The notes below the pieces were generated by a model that was given only the letters and a program-made list of their open reading frames with translations, did no database searches and had not been told where the DNA came from. Source: Rhodosporidiobolus odoratus (taxonomy: Eukaryota > Basidiomycota > Microbotryomycetes > Sporidiobolales > Sporidiobolaceae). From it: a stretch of 64,000 nucleotides of DNA. Location: the NCBI GenBank assembly GCA_034387635.1, contig JAOANU010000001.1:868001-932000 (forward strand), written 5' to 3'. The position numbers were made by a program, and so were the translations under genes. This document shows, piece after piece, positions 1 through 11,005 of the stretch (positions are counted from its first letter, which is position 1; each line of letters starts with the position of its first letter).

Positions 1-330
1 CCGAAAAGACAGGTGAACGGGTTTTCTTGGGTGCTTCACGGCTGCTCCAGCGTCCGGAGTGACCATGGGAAGACTGGGACAATGACTAGCGAACAAGAGC
101 GTGCAACGGTGAATGCCAAGTCAGAATGACCTTCTCAGTCCGCCTGCCCGCCAGCCTTGGAAATGCAAGTTAGACTCACCCTAGCACCGCTATCACGGCC
201 AGCAGCCAGCATCTCGCCCGGAAGTGACAAAGGGGAAGCCAGACCTTCGAGAAAACGGGCCTGAGACGAGTCAAATGCTGAAGAAAATTGCGTGAGTATA
301 TATTAAGGGATACTGAGCGGACATGGCTCG
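1..330. other. Intergenic edge, no gene seen
   Basis: I see no convincing coding signal here. It lies downstream of the cytosine deaminase gene and probably holds its 3' UTR and terminator. Confidence 0.5.
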
Positions 331-1392
331 CTAGCAGAGGCTCAGATGAGGGTGCTCGTTCTGCAGCGATGGATCACGCAGATCAGGCGTTAGCTGCGCG
401 CCACGATGGCAAGGTATTGCACGAAAGGCGTGTCGTGGTGCAGGAAAAGGGCGAGAGGACATACCGTTTCCTTGTGATCCTCCTCGCCAATATCCTCGTT
501 CCAAATCTCCGGGTACTTCTGGATGAACTCGGCCATCAATGCCTTGCACGAGTCCAGATTGAGGTTCACAACTTCCACACCTACGGAAAAGGCTCGAGTC
601 AGCGGATGCAAAGAAAGCGATATCGCCCGGCCGCGGAGGCCTGTTTGGCAAGGGGCTTACCGTGCTCTCGCAGCGTATGTTCTCCGCCTGCGCACTCCCA
701 GGAGCAGGGTCAGCCATCATCTCCCGCGGAGCCAATGCTGCGAGGAACGACGAGAACGGAGAGGGGATAAGCCTGAGAGAACGCACCAGTAAACGTGTCA
801 TTCTCGCCCATCACGCATCGCTTGATCCCAAACAAGATCATAGCTCCAGTGCACATAGAGCAGGGAGAGAGGGTTCTGCAGTTTAGGGAGAAAATCAGTC
901 GGGAGCCGAGTAGGAGTATCGTCGGGTCAGCACTTACGTGTACATGGTACAGTCCTTATAAACCGACGCAGGCAAGCGGCCAATGCACTCCAGGCAGTCA
1001 GTCTGCGGTAGGGAGCGGGTCAACAGGCAAATTCTGCAACGGAACCCGTCTTTTCTTCCGCAGTCTCCTCGACGGGCGGGCCGGCTTCTTAGCTTCTTCG
1101 GAGACGCACCTCTCCATGCTTCGTCGGCGAGTTCTCTTGCACCCGTCGATTCCGCCCCACGCCGATCACGACGCCGTCATTCCTCACGAGTGCCGCTCCA
1201 ACTGTACACTCGATGGCTTCTCAGCATTGTCCGACCTGGCGACGCTGACTTGGGCTGCGACGTACTAGGTACTCCCTTCTCAAACTTGAGAGCCCGTTCT
1301 GCCTGAAAGACTGCATGCGCCATGTTCCGTAGATCATCCTGTCGGGGTGACTGAACGGGCGGGGTTTTGTAGGTCGTCTGGGGTGTGAGCAT
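331..1392 (-). CDS. FCY1: Cytosine deaminase (Fcy1 type)
   Basis: Hydrolyses cytosine to uracil in pyrimidine salvage (and 5-fluorocytosine to 5-fluorouracil in yeasts). Splicing gives about 181 residues; yeast Fcy1 has 158. Likely exons: 1392-1266, 1201-1110, 1002-938, 875-787, 687-661, 580-465 and a short last exon ending at 331. Visible landmarks are the N-terminal helix leading to GVPIGAALVRNDG, the zinc-binding HGE motif at the end of exon 2, and the zinc site and general acid region SPCSMCTGA in exon 4. The C-terminal WNEDIGE matches the end of yeast Fcy1. Exon 5 is only 27 nt. The start is the ATG at 1392. If the last GTATGT donor is not used, translation runs on to a stop at 390. It is divergent from the permease at 2012. 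Confidence 0.9.
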
Positions 1393-2011
1393 GGCGGTGA
1401 GAGCGTTCAAACGAGGTGCGAATAGCGGAAACGACGGTGAAGCAGCCGGGCGCGGGTGAAGCGCGCTCAACCGCGCTAGCGGTTAGCGCGGTTGAGCGCC
1501 TTCGGAAATGGCTGAATCCCTCACTTTCTGTCGAGGCTTCGCCTACACCCATAGGGATCCGCCATAGCTGGTCTCTCTCGTATCAGCAGTTCCGTACCTT
1601 ATTCACCGTACCTTCGTCGACGGAACCTCGCGGCATCATCACCGACGAAAGGTCTCCGAACTCATGCGGAGTTTTCGGGGTGCTCGGAGAGTGATGTTTT
1701 CAGCAGGCGCGTGTGCGGCCGCGGCAACACTGGGTACGCAGACTTGTAGGCAGCGTTCGTTAGCGTTGGCGGCATGACCAGCCCCGAGGCAAGGTGATTG
1801 ATAGTGAGCGACCTGGAAACCTCGAGCAGGCACATCCGTCGAGATCGCGAGGTATAGATAAGCCGGGTGGCGGAAGCTGGGGCTAAGAAAAGCCTTTTTT
1901 TCTCCCGTCCAAACCCGTCCGTGCTGGTGCTTCGCTCACCCTATCTCTCCACCGCTATACTCTCCTGCCCGTGTATCGCTCTTCCTGCTTCCCGTCTACA
2001 GCATCACCAAC
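1393..2011. promoter_or_regulatory. Shared divergent promoter of FCY1 and the NCS1 permease
   Basis: This 619-bp gap separates the two start codons and must contain both promoters. A perfect inverted repeat sits at 1463-1499, close to the FCY1 start. The side nearest the permease is pyrimidine-rich (about 1890-1960), common upstream of fungal start codons. Co-regulation of the two genes is an inference from layout. Confidence 0.6.
1463..1499. repeat. Perfect 16-bp inverted repeat with 5-nt loop
   Basis: The left arm gcgctcaaccgcgcta (1463-1478) is exactly complementary to the right arm tagcgcggttgagcgc (1484-1499), with loop gcggt. It lies 71 bp upstream of the FCY1 start codon in the shared promoter. 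It could be a site for a dimeric regulator or a hairpin in the FCY1 5' leader. Function is unknown. Confidence 0.85.
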
Positions 2012-4226
2012 ATGTCGGCCTCCAGCCAGTCTGAAGACTACAAGGACTCCGACCTCGAGAAGGGAGCCCTTTCGCAGGACCGTGATCAAGGTGCCGAAGT
2101 CCTCAGCGCCGACGATGGTATTCGACGCGACTCGGGTCCACTGCGCCATCTCTGGAAGGCGGCAAGGTGGTTGGACTCGTTCGGCGTTGAGGTTCGAGGA
2201 GTCGAGAGGGTGCCTTCGACTGAACGGCATCACACGTCTGTCCTTCTTGTCCTCGCCTGTCTAGGCGCTAGGAGCTTATGCATTGCGCTGCAGTAATTTT
2301 GCCGACTCGGGGTACCTTTGGGCGAGCGCGAACTGCACCATTTCGACCTTCTCTCTCGGCACCCTCGGCAACTCGATCTGGTACTTGGGGGGCGCCGACG
2401 CCTGCTTGACCATCCTCTTCTTCAATCTTCTTACCACCCTTCCCGTCGCCCTCTTCTCCTGCTGGGGCAAGTCGACCGGTCTGCGCCAAATGATGATCGG
2501 GCGTTTTTCCTTCGGCCCGTGGACCATCCTCTTCCCCATTGCGCTGAACTGCCTGGCTTGCATCGGCTGGGTTAGTACCCTCCCTTCCCTCCACGTTGCT
2601 ACGAGACCCTAACTGGAATGCGCTCTGCAGTCGACCATCAATACCATTGTCGGTGCTTCCGCTCTTAAGGCTGTTTCTTCCAGCGGCGAGCGCTCTCTGC
2701 CCGAACCCGCTGGCATTGTCATTATCGCTATTATCACGCTCGCTGTCGCTCTGTTCGGTTACAAATGGGTAGGCTCGTTCGTGTCTTTGTATCTGCTTCC
2801 TGCTCACCCTCGATTTGCAGGTCCATGCCATCGAGCGCTACTCGTCCATTCCCGTCTTCATCATCTTCATCATCATGTTTGGCCAAGCCGGGCGGTACAT
2901 GCACGGAGGCATGGGCGGTGTCGGCGAAGCGGAAGTAGGTTTTTTTCTTGTCGACTCCCACTGAGGTTCTTCTTGAGCTTGACTGTATCCTTTTTGACCA
3001 GGCGGCCAGCATTCTCAGTTTTGGCGGGACGATCGCTGGTTTCGCCCTGGGCTGGGTACGTCGCTGTTCCGATTCCTGCGTCCTCGAGGCACGGGGGCTC
3101 AAACGACGAGTTTTCGCAGACTTCTCTCGCCGCCGACTACACGGTTAACTTCCCCGCCGAGACCGCCAACTGGAAGGTCTTCCTCTGCACATGTGCGCTC
3201 TGTTTCCCTTAATGCGGAAAACCCGATGAGAGAAAATGAACATTCCCGCTCACCCGCACTTCTTGCAGATGTTGGACTTAACCTGCCTCTCGTCTTCGTC
3301 GAGTGCCTCGGCGCCCTCATGATGACTACCTTCGTCGATAAGCCGTCCTGGGGTGAAGCCAAGGCTACTGACGGCCTCGGTGGTCTGCTTGGAGCTCCTC
3401 TTATCGGACCCATGGGCGGCTTCGGCAGATTCCTCCTCGTCATCCTTGCCATGTCTATCATCGCCAACAACATCCCCAACGTCTACTCCTTCGCCCTGAG
3501 CTTCCAAGCGTTCGGCCGCTACATGCAGCAAATTCCGCGTTTCTTCCTCTGCATTGTCTGCACCGTCGTCTGTACGTATCTTCCATTGTCAACGTTGTAT
3601 ACCTCTTCCAGCATTCCCGCCCTATGAACCTGCTCTTCCGTCTTAATCACCCTCAAAGCGGCTGTCGTCTTCCTTGCTGACTGGCTCTCTTTCCCATCGC
3701 AGACATCATCCTCGCCGAATGCGGCTACAACTCCTTCGAAAGTGCCTTCGACACGCTCCTCGTTATCCTCTCCTATTGGCTCGCCATCTACTCCTGCATT
3801 CTCCTCGAAGAGCACTTCATCTTCCGCAAGGGGTCCTTCGACAATTACGATCTCGACTCCTATAACAACTACAAGAAGCTCCCGGTTGGTATCGCTGCTG
3901 CTCTGGCTTGTGGGTGCGGCATTGCCGGTGCGGTGCTTGGTATGAGTCAGACTTGGTGAGTTCTTTTCCGACCCTCTGGCTGATGTGCCGTTCGCTCATC
4001 AGTCCTTTCTTGTCACAGGTACGTCGGTGTCATCGGCGGTCTCATCGGCGACCCCGAGTACGGAGCGGACATTGGGTACGCACTCTTCCCTTCCCTCCTT
4101 CTCATCTGCCCCTCTTTCAAACACTAACTTTCCTTTCCTCACCTCAGGTTCGAACTCGCCTTCGGCTTCACCGCCGTCACCTACCCCATATTCCGTACTA
4201 TCGAAAAGCGTGTGACGGGTCGATAA
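2012..4226 (+). CDS. NCS1-family purine/cytosine permease (Fcy2 type)
   Basis: Plasma-membrane proton symporter that imports cytosine and/or purines. The cytosolic N-terminus is acidic, followed by the family block LDSFGVEVRGVERVP. Hydrophobic segments then follow for about 12 membrane helices across roughly nine exons. Recognisable stretches are FSLGTLGNSIWYLG, MMIGRFSFGPW, SIIANNIPNVYSFALSFQ, AECGYNSFESAFDTLL and WLAIYSCILLEEH. Several introns split codons cleanly, for example the Tyr codons before VGLNLPL and before IILAECG. It ends in a short basic tail with TAA at 4224-4226. Its divergent neighbour is cytosine deaminase, which favours cytosine as substrate; purine transport cannot be excluded. 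Confidence 0.9.
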
Positions 4227-5213
4227 ATGTTCGTTTCATAGAGGTCTTAGGTGTCTAGAGAACTTGGTCTGTATCGTTTGGTTGTTTCAAGTCAGTACAA
4301 GGAATAAGCCGTGTCCTTGCTTGTGCTTCTCGCCGCGTAGTTTGCCTCCCGATCACGCTTCACACCGCCGCAACCACTGCCAGCTACTACCACCTTGGCT
4401 ACAGAGCAACCCATTCTCTTTTCTGAACCTTCTCAATTCGGATTTCATTTGTAACTTCCACGCCCCCCCCCCCTCTCCTACTGGCACCTGCAACCCAGAG
4501 CAAGCTGTCCCGCCTCCGTGCTCCTCCAGCCAATCGGGATGGGTGGAATCACAGGCGATTGCACCACTGTTGCAGAAGGTTTGTGATCTAGCTGTTCGTT
4601 TCGTCGCATACTCTGCCTGATTGCCCCAGACCCTATGTACTGCCCGCAAAGATTAGTGCTCGTGTGCTCGACCGCCTGAAAAGCGCGAAGAATCCCCTCG
4701 TCGCCTCGTCGGCGGTCGTTCGGTTTCTGCAGGGACTTATAAGAGCCTGCTCCCACACTGAAGAATATCGAACTGGCGCGCCGACGCTAGTACACGACCG
4801 CGCGAGTCCCAAGCACTCATACTGTCAGTAGCGGAATCACGAGGGCGGTCGCGACTTGCTGAACGCGGCTAGCCCTGAAGGTGGGAGGGACTCAGAGAAG
4901 GCGAAGGTCGAAGCGCCAAGACTGTAGTGGTGTTGCACATGAGAAGTGTCTATGGAGCTCAAAATGGCACAACATGGAAAGAAAGCTGGGGCAAGGATGG
5001 GGGAAGAAGAATGAATGTACTACGCTAAGATGGGAAAAAAAGATGGGACTGTACACCACGAAAAGAGTCAGCATGAAGTTCAACATTAGCGATGAAGGGG
5101 TGGGAGCAGCTGACAGGGACAAAGAGCAACGTAAAAAGATGGTTGTAAGGAACGCACGAGAATCACCGCCGGTGACTAGCAAGAACACCACCCTTCGCTA
5201 CAGATCGTTTCGA
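4227..5213. other. Intergenic between the permease and ROT1 (convergent)
   Basis: No gene recognised. It contains an 11-C homopolymer at 4463-4473. Open frames here have no family resemblance. It should hold the 3' ends of both flanking genes. Confidence 0.5.
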
Positions 5214-6433
5214 TTAGAGCGCTACAGAGCCATTGTAGACAGCCGTGAGAGAAGTGGTCGGCAGCATAGTCGGGGGCCGGACAGTAAGGTAGAGCCTGCA
5301 CGCACGCCAGAATCCGATGTCAGCCGCCGAGAGAAAGTAGAAAGAAAGAGAGTCAGGACGCACCTCGGCATCTTGCTACCATCGAACTTGTACAGCTGAA
5401 GCATGTACGCCGCATGGTGCACGTCGATCGAGATTTCCCAAGAGTTGAAAATTTCCCATTGACTGTAGTAGGTCAAGACCGAGGTAGTAGCTGCGCAAGG
5501 GTCCTGAACTTGGATGCGTCCGTCGGAGTCGAAGGCGGAAGGGTCGAGGGTGAGAGAGCCGTTCGAGTGGAACTCGTACTGTGGGTGAAGGAGTTGGAGT
5601 GGCAGAAGAGTCAGTTTCAGCGAAAGATGACGGTTGTTGAGACACGGGAACGAACCTTTCCATGCTGCCAGATGACGACAGCTTGCGGACACTGAGGGTC
5701 AGAGGCTGTAGACAAGCGCGTATGGGATCAGTCGTGACAGCATCCGGGTTAAAGCCTCGCAGACGGCAAACTCAGACGTTGGTACTTACCATTGCTGTTG
5801 AACCGGTACTGCGCCTCCTCGAAGTAGCCATCATCAGTGAAGGAGTACGAGATGCCGGTGTTGGCGGGGTAGACGAAGGGCTGATCGTTGTTCATCGGGT
5901 CGGCAAAGCCCTGCAGAGAAGGGGTTGAACGAAGAAGGCGAGCATCAGCACGAGCGTCGCGCACGCGAGGACGTGCTACTGAACACGGGAACAGTACGAG
6001 AAGTTGGGAAACGCCGACGACTAGACTGACCAGCCTGCATCGGCAAGCACCCTCAGCGCTGCATTGGGCGGGGAGGGGAGGACGTCGGACATTCCACAAC
6101 CTCCTCGGTGCGTACGAAGCACGCTGGCTCGCGCTCCTTGCGCTCTCCTTCGCTGATGCCCACCAGGCTGGCGCCCATCGTTTCGTGATGTAGCGACCGC
6201 CGGTTCCCCCTTTCATCGCCCGACCCTGGCTAAACGCCCTTTCTCGCCTCATACACACACGATTGCTGTGGTGGAGCGGATGAACGTACTGGCCCGGTGG
6301 TTACTGCTCCCGACCCGGTACTCCAAGTGCCTGCGAAACCGGTTGCGTTTGAAGTGAAGTCTTGGGCCAAGGCGGGTCGGACAGCGGAGAGGAGGAAGGA
6401 GGCGGCGGTGGCTGCTATGGTGAGTGAGCGCAT
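5214..6433 (-). CDS. ROT1: Rot1-like ER chaperone for cell-wall assembly
   Basis: Rot1 is an essential ER membrane glycoprotein chaperone in yeast, needed for beta-1,6-glucan synthesis and protein folding. The ATG at 6433 opens a signal peptide (MRSLTIAATAASFLLSAVRPALAQ). The family signature follows: GTWSTGSGAVTTGP, then FADPMNNDQPFVYP, GISYSFTDDGYFEEAQYRF, CPQAVVIWQHG, NGSLTLDPSAFDSDGRIQVQDPC and LYKFDGSKMPRLYLTVRPPTMLPT. The last exon, joined at the codon before LYLTVRPP, ends with TAA at 5214-5216. The C-terminus looks short: after MLPT only about 14 residues follow, and I see no clear terminal membrane helix there. This may be real divergence or a missed intron. Confidence 0.88.
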
Positions 6434-7832
6434 GTCGGAAGTAGGAGTTTGTGTGCGGTGTGACAGCAGGTGAGACGCGAGGATAGCCTTGAAGAGGACC
6501 GGGACGAGTTCGGAAAGAGGGGGAACAACAACTTTGTGAAATTCTAAGAAGCAGCGCAGCCGGTTCCAGCTACTTTATGAAGACTGGTCAGGTCCTGTCG
6601 CACTCTGATAACTGGATCTGATTTTGTAAGTTGCTTGATGTCCGAACCAAAGCAACTTCTCCTCCTCCTCCCAACTCCTCCCACAATGCTGCTCGAACAC
6701 GGTAGGCAAGGACCGAGACGATTGTCTTCATCGCCAAGCTACGTGGCTGTCCTAGACGCCTGCCGCTTTCCACCCGCAGCCTTTGTGACCTCCACCACTA
6801 TGACATATTCGCCCGCTGCCACGTCGCCATGTCGTGGACACCAGCTACAACGGCTCGGCGCCAAAAAACAGTCTTGACCAATGGTAACGATCCGGCGAGC
6901 AAGTACCATCTGAAGCGTAGAGGGCAGGTTGACAACCTCGGGTCGGTCCGTCCTGTTTCCCTTTCTCCTTTCTTCCATTTTCGAGCGTTGTGACCTGGCT
7001 CACACGAACTCGCACAGTGCACTACGCTATAAGCTTCGCTCTCGCTTCGCGTCAATATTGCTCGCGCGACATGCTCGCGCGCAGACTTGAGCCGCGACCG
7101 ATCAGCTCGCCTCACTGTCAAGGCCACCTGCACGATGCACCACTTTCCGCAGGCCTCATTACCGCTCAGCACTCAAGTGCTGTCCTCTAGACCGTGCCGG
7201 TCAGCCGCCAGGTAGTCCCTGGCCGCTTGGCCTGGAGACGCTAGCACAATTCACACTTAAAGGATGCACGACTTTGTTGCCGAAGAAGAAAAAGTTATAA
7301 TCAAGTCTGCACGATGCTCCGGGGCCTACAGCAGCGGATAGCTAACTCACGTGCAGCATCAGCCCCTTTACGACGAGCAACAATCGCACGGGAGAAGCGG
7401 GCCTTTCTGCGTAGCTTTCGTCGGTTTCTGCGGTGGGAACTGCCTCTCTCCGTAGCATTCGCTGGCGGGTCCACAGCTGCTTGTACGTAGTGGAGAGGCC
7501 GCACTTGCAGAAATCGTCGCGTACGTAGTGTCAGTCCGTAAGGAGAAAGGTCGAAAGAAAAAGTCTGGAACGCAACGTCTCTTCATTGAACTCTCCTTTT
7601 CTTCCGCTACCACTGCTTGTCGACCGAGCCCAGCTGCACCTTCAAGTACCCTACACCTCCTTGCATCTCTCACAGCATCTTCCCCAAACCCTATACTGGT
7701 CCCCTTGCACCCCCTTCGACTCCATCTTCTCGCTAGCTCCCGGTCGCTTAAACCCCCTTTCTCACCCTCGATCTAGTCGTTGAGCAGAGCTATCCCGCTC
7801 TCTCGCTTTCTTTCCACCCCATCTAAGCGACT
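6434..7832. other. Divergent intergenic region, no gene seen
   Basis: 1.4 kb between the starts of ROT1 and the phosphatase gene. The last 270 bases are strongly C/T-rich, typical of a fungal promoter and 5' UTR. No protein family or RNA gene was recognised. Confidence 0.5.
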
Positions 7833-9953
7833 ATGGCCTCCTCCGCCTTCCCCCTAGCCAACGTCGCCTCCGCCTCAACCGCCCTCGTCTCGCCCACAAA
7901 GCGCTCCTACCGCCCCTCCCCAAACTCCAGCCCCGACCCACAAGGCGCAGTAGACAGCACCTCAAGCCCTCGAGTCCTCCGCACCAAGCTTTCTAACGTC
8001 CAAGACGAGGTCAGGCTGGAACTCGAACTCAAGGACGTCAAGAAGGCGGCGTCGGTGGCGATCTCGCGTGTCAAGCTCGGGGTCAACGAGGACCACGAGG
8101 GCGAGGTCACGACGCCCAATACGCCGCCGGAGGAGCGAGCTATGCCGCTGGTCGGACTCGGGATGGGCATTGTCGGAGGTGGGGAAAATGGCACCGCCTC
8201 TTCTCCCTTTAGGGTCAAGGCAGGAGATGCGCAGGATGGATCGACACAAACGGCCACGGCGGAGAGGCAGACGAAGGATCTGATGCAGATGCCGACGGAC
8301 ATGCAGATGGGTCTGGCGAGGCTTTGCTCGCAACACTGGTCAGCCTTGTTGTCTCTACATCTGCCTCTTACGCTCCTGCCGATCTTCCTCTCCTGACCCT
8401 TGCTATCTCACAGGCAAAGCGAGTACAATACGCTCAAGCGAGCTGTTGCTGCTGCAGCTTACGAGACCAGCCTACACCCTGTTCCAGCGCTCCCTTCTTA
8501 CCCCCATATCCCCCGCGTTCCTTCCTTCCCTTCATCTTCTCAACAAGCCAGTCCTTCGCGTACTAGCAATGTCGCATCGTACGCTCCGCCTCTCCGCCCG
8601 TCTCTTCCGGCGAGACCAGCAAGCGACCCGGCGACGGTGACTCCGGCCAAAAAGCCTGCCGCACAAACCGCACTCACACCTGCCATGGAAAATTTCCAGT
8701 TCACTCCGCATCAGCCTTCCCCCGCCTCGACAGCTAAGGTCATAAATAGCCTCTTGGCAAACCTGGTCGCAGGCGAGCCAGTCGCGGTACGGACGACGCC
8801 TCAGAAGACCGTCGTTGTCAGCGAGTCTCTTCCGACTCCCGACAAGAAGGCTCCAGTCGCGTCGACTGCTCCTGTAGAGCCACCTGCGCTGCCCGGCATG
8901 CTGCCGGGGATGAAGGTCATCAACGGCGTCGCGGTCAAGACTAGCGTTAGCCACCCTATCAAGTCAGTCTCGCTGATCATTTCGAATCTGACTGTCCCTG
9001 ACTCTCCTTCGGCATACGCAGTATTTCTCCTCTCATCACCCCCGAGGTCATTCCGCATCTTTCGTGTCAATATTCTGCATACCTTTCTTCCTCTTCCCGA
9101 GCGCCCCTCGCCGCATCAACGCACCTCAATGGCAGTCCATTCTCTCAGCCGTTCCTTCTTCGGCCTACTCCATCGACCGATCTTCTCACCCTCACGTCCA
9201 GTCCTGAGGCCTCATCCTGCGCGCACGCCTCGCAACCCCAACTCGGCAACTTTGTCCTTTCCTCCTGCCCGGGCAAGAAAGTTCGTCTCAATGGCGAACC
9301 TCGCTCTGGCGGTCGCGGCGCCATCTGCCGCGACGTTGCGCTCGACCTCCAACGGGCCCGCGACGAGCACAACGTCTCGCTCGTCGTGTGCTGTCTCGAC
9401 GATACCGAGCTGGCTTACCTCGGCGTGCCGTGGGTCGAGTATGCAGCGGCTGCGGCCAAGTTGGGCATCGCCGTCATCAGGCTTCCTATGGTCGAGGGTT
9501 TTGCGCCTGAGAGCCCAGCGATGCTCGACGCTCACCTCGGTCGGATCGTACAGGATTATACGCTCAAAGGTAAGAGCGTCCTGGCGCATTGCCGAGGCGG
9601 GATTGGGAGGGCCGGGTTGGTTGCTAGCTGCTGGATGTTGAAGATGGGCTTAGTGCACGGTGGGGAGGATGGGGAGGAGTGGAAGGATCTTGATACGATG
9701 GCGGTGGTAGAGAGATTGGTGGAGCTCATTCGCAAGAGGCGGAGGTGCGTTCTCTTCCTTCTTTCTCTCCTGTAATCCTAGAGCTGACGCGCTAGGTGGT
9801 TCCTTCGAACACAGCGTCAAAGCCATCGAAACCGCCCATCAAGTTCACTTCCTCGTCCAGTATGTCGCCTACTTACAGCAATGCGCCCACGTCGTCGACA
9901 TGACGGACAAGCCAGCCTCTGTCCCTTCCGCTCCCGACAACGTGATCGCCTAG
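7833..9953 (+). CDS. CDKN3/KAP-type dual-specificity phosphatase with long N-terminal extension
   Basis: Four exons (7833-8338, 8414-8962, 9022-9744, 9815-9953) give about 638 residues. The C-terminal third matches the CDKN3 (KAP) phosphatase family, which in animals dephosphorylates the T-loop of CDKs. Landmarks are LSSCPGKKVRLNGEPRSGGR, CRDVALDLQRARDEHNV, VVCCLDDTELAYLGVPWVEY, IRLPMVEGFAPE and the phosphatase loop HCRGGIGRAG. The last has catalytic Cys near residue 540 and Arg six residues later. The first ~345 residues are Ser/Pro/Ala-rich and probably disordered, with many SP/TP sites suggesting CDK or MAPK regulation. Animal KAP is only about 210 residues, so the extension is notable. 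CDK as the substrate is inferred from the family. Confidence 0.82.
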
Positions 9954-11005
9954 TCTTCCATTCTCCCACAGGTTCCCTCTTCTTCCCTCTTTTCTTGGGT
10001 TACTTCCCCTGCATCTTTCTCTGCTCATGATTTCGCCTCGCCTCGAGTTTCAATCCCCGTCGTTGTACACTCTCTCGCTGATCTCGTCTTCGTGCTTTTC
10101 TCTCGTTCCACCGTCGTCCATAGCTCGTCGCACGTCTCGCCATTTATGCATCACTTTCCCATCGTTGTTCTCGTCGTCGGTTTTCTCGTTCATATTTTCC
10201 CTTCTCGCGCATTTCCCCTCCTCCTTCTTCACTACCTCGTCTCGCTCTGATCTGCTTTCGTACCCTTCGCATCGTCGTCCTCTCTCCACCCATCTACATA
10301 GCTTGTGTCGTTTTGTATCGTGTATAGTTTGCTCGCTTTTCCTGTGCATGCAAATGTGCGAGAGACGCGTTCGAGCTTGAGAGGGAGTTAAAGCGGGGTT
10401 GGATGGCAGACATACGGGAGCTCAATGCGCTAGTGGTCAGAGTGGTTCAACTGGAGCCATCGGGAGTTGTTTGTTCACTGCTCGCAGCGAGGTGGTTGTC
10501 GTCTCCTTGCTTTCCGCTCGGTAAAGCGCAAGCACAAGTCGGTGCACAGTGTGAATAGCGCAGGTGCGTGTCTGTGTTCGACCGCGTTCGTTCGGCTGGT
10601 CGATTGTGCTGATCATGATTCCGCTGCGTCGACACTTCCCTCTTTGACACGCTCGATCACCTCGTTACTCTCCTTGGATCAGTCGGGCAGTCTTCTCACT
10701 GATTCGTGCACTTCGTGCTCGCACTCCCACTCAGCCTCTCACCAGCTGAACGCGACAACCAGGCGCGCCGTCGTTGCTTCTCCTCACCCCCCCGCATTCC
10801 CTCCACTTGAACCTCAAAATCCCATCCGTCCCCTCCTTCTCTACGAACCTGGCAAGCTACACGCTCAGACAGAACATCAGGCACGTACGTTACACCGTCT
10901 CACTCTCTTAGATGCCGCTTGAACCGCGAGCTGACACCGCCTCGCTCCTTCACTCCCTCGCTCGAACCCCGTAGCATCACTTTACAACTCACTTAGAGAG
11001 CCCGT
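9954..11005. other. Intergenic, no gene seen
   Basis: It holds the 3' UTR of the phosphatase and the promoter of the Bni4-like gene. 9960-10330 is markedly C/T-rich. No recognisable protein or RNA. Confidence 0.5.

Noticed and set aside
331..4226. Horizontal transfer of the cytosine salvage pair from bacteria
   Set aside because: The deaminase is the small fungal Fcy1 type, not the bacterial CodA type, and both genes carry many introns with local base composition.
4881..5399. 172-residue Arg/Lys-rich frame on the + strand
   Set aside because: It overlaps the last exon of ROT1 on the other strand and has no family resemblance.
8400..9641. A 413-residue open frame reading through the last two-thirds of the phosphatase locus
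   Set aside because: It matches the gene only up to about 8962. Beyond that the conserved phosphatase residues are in another frame, so the open stretch is an artefact of a missed intron.
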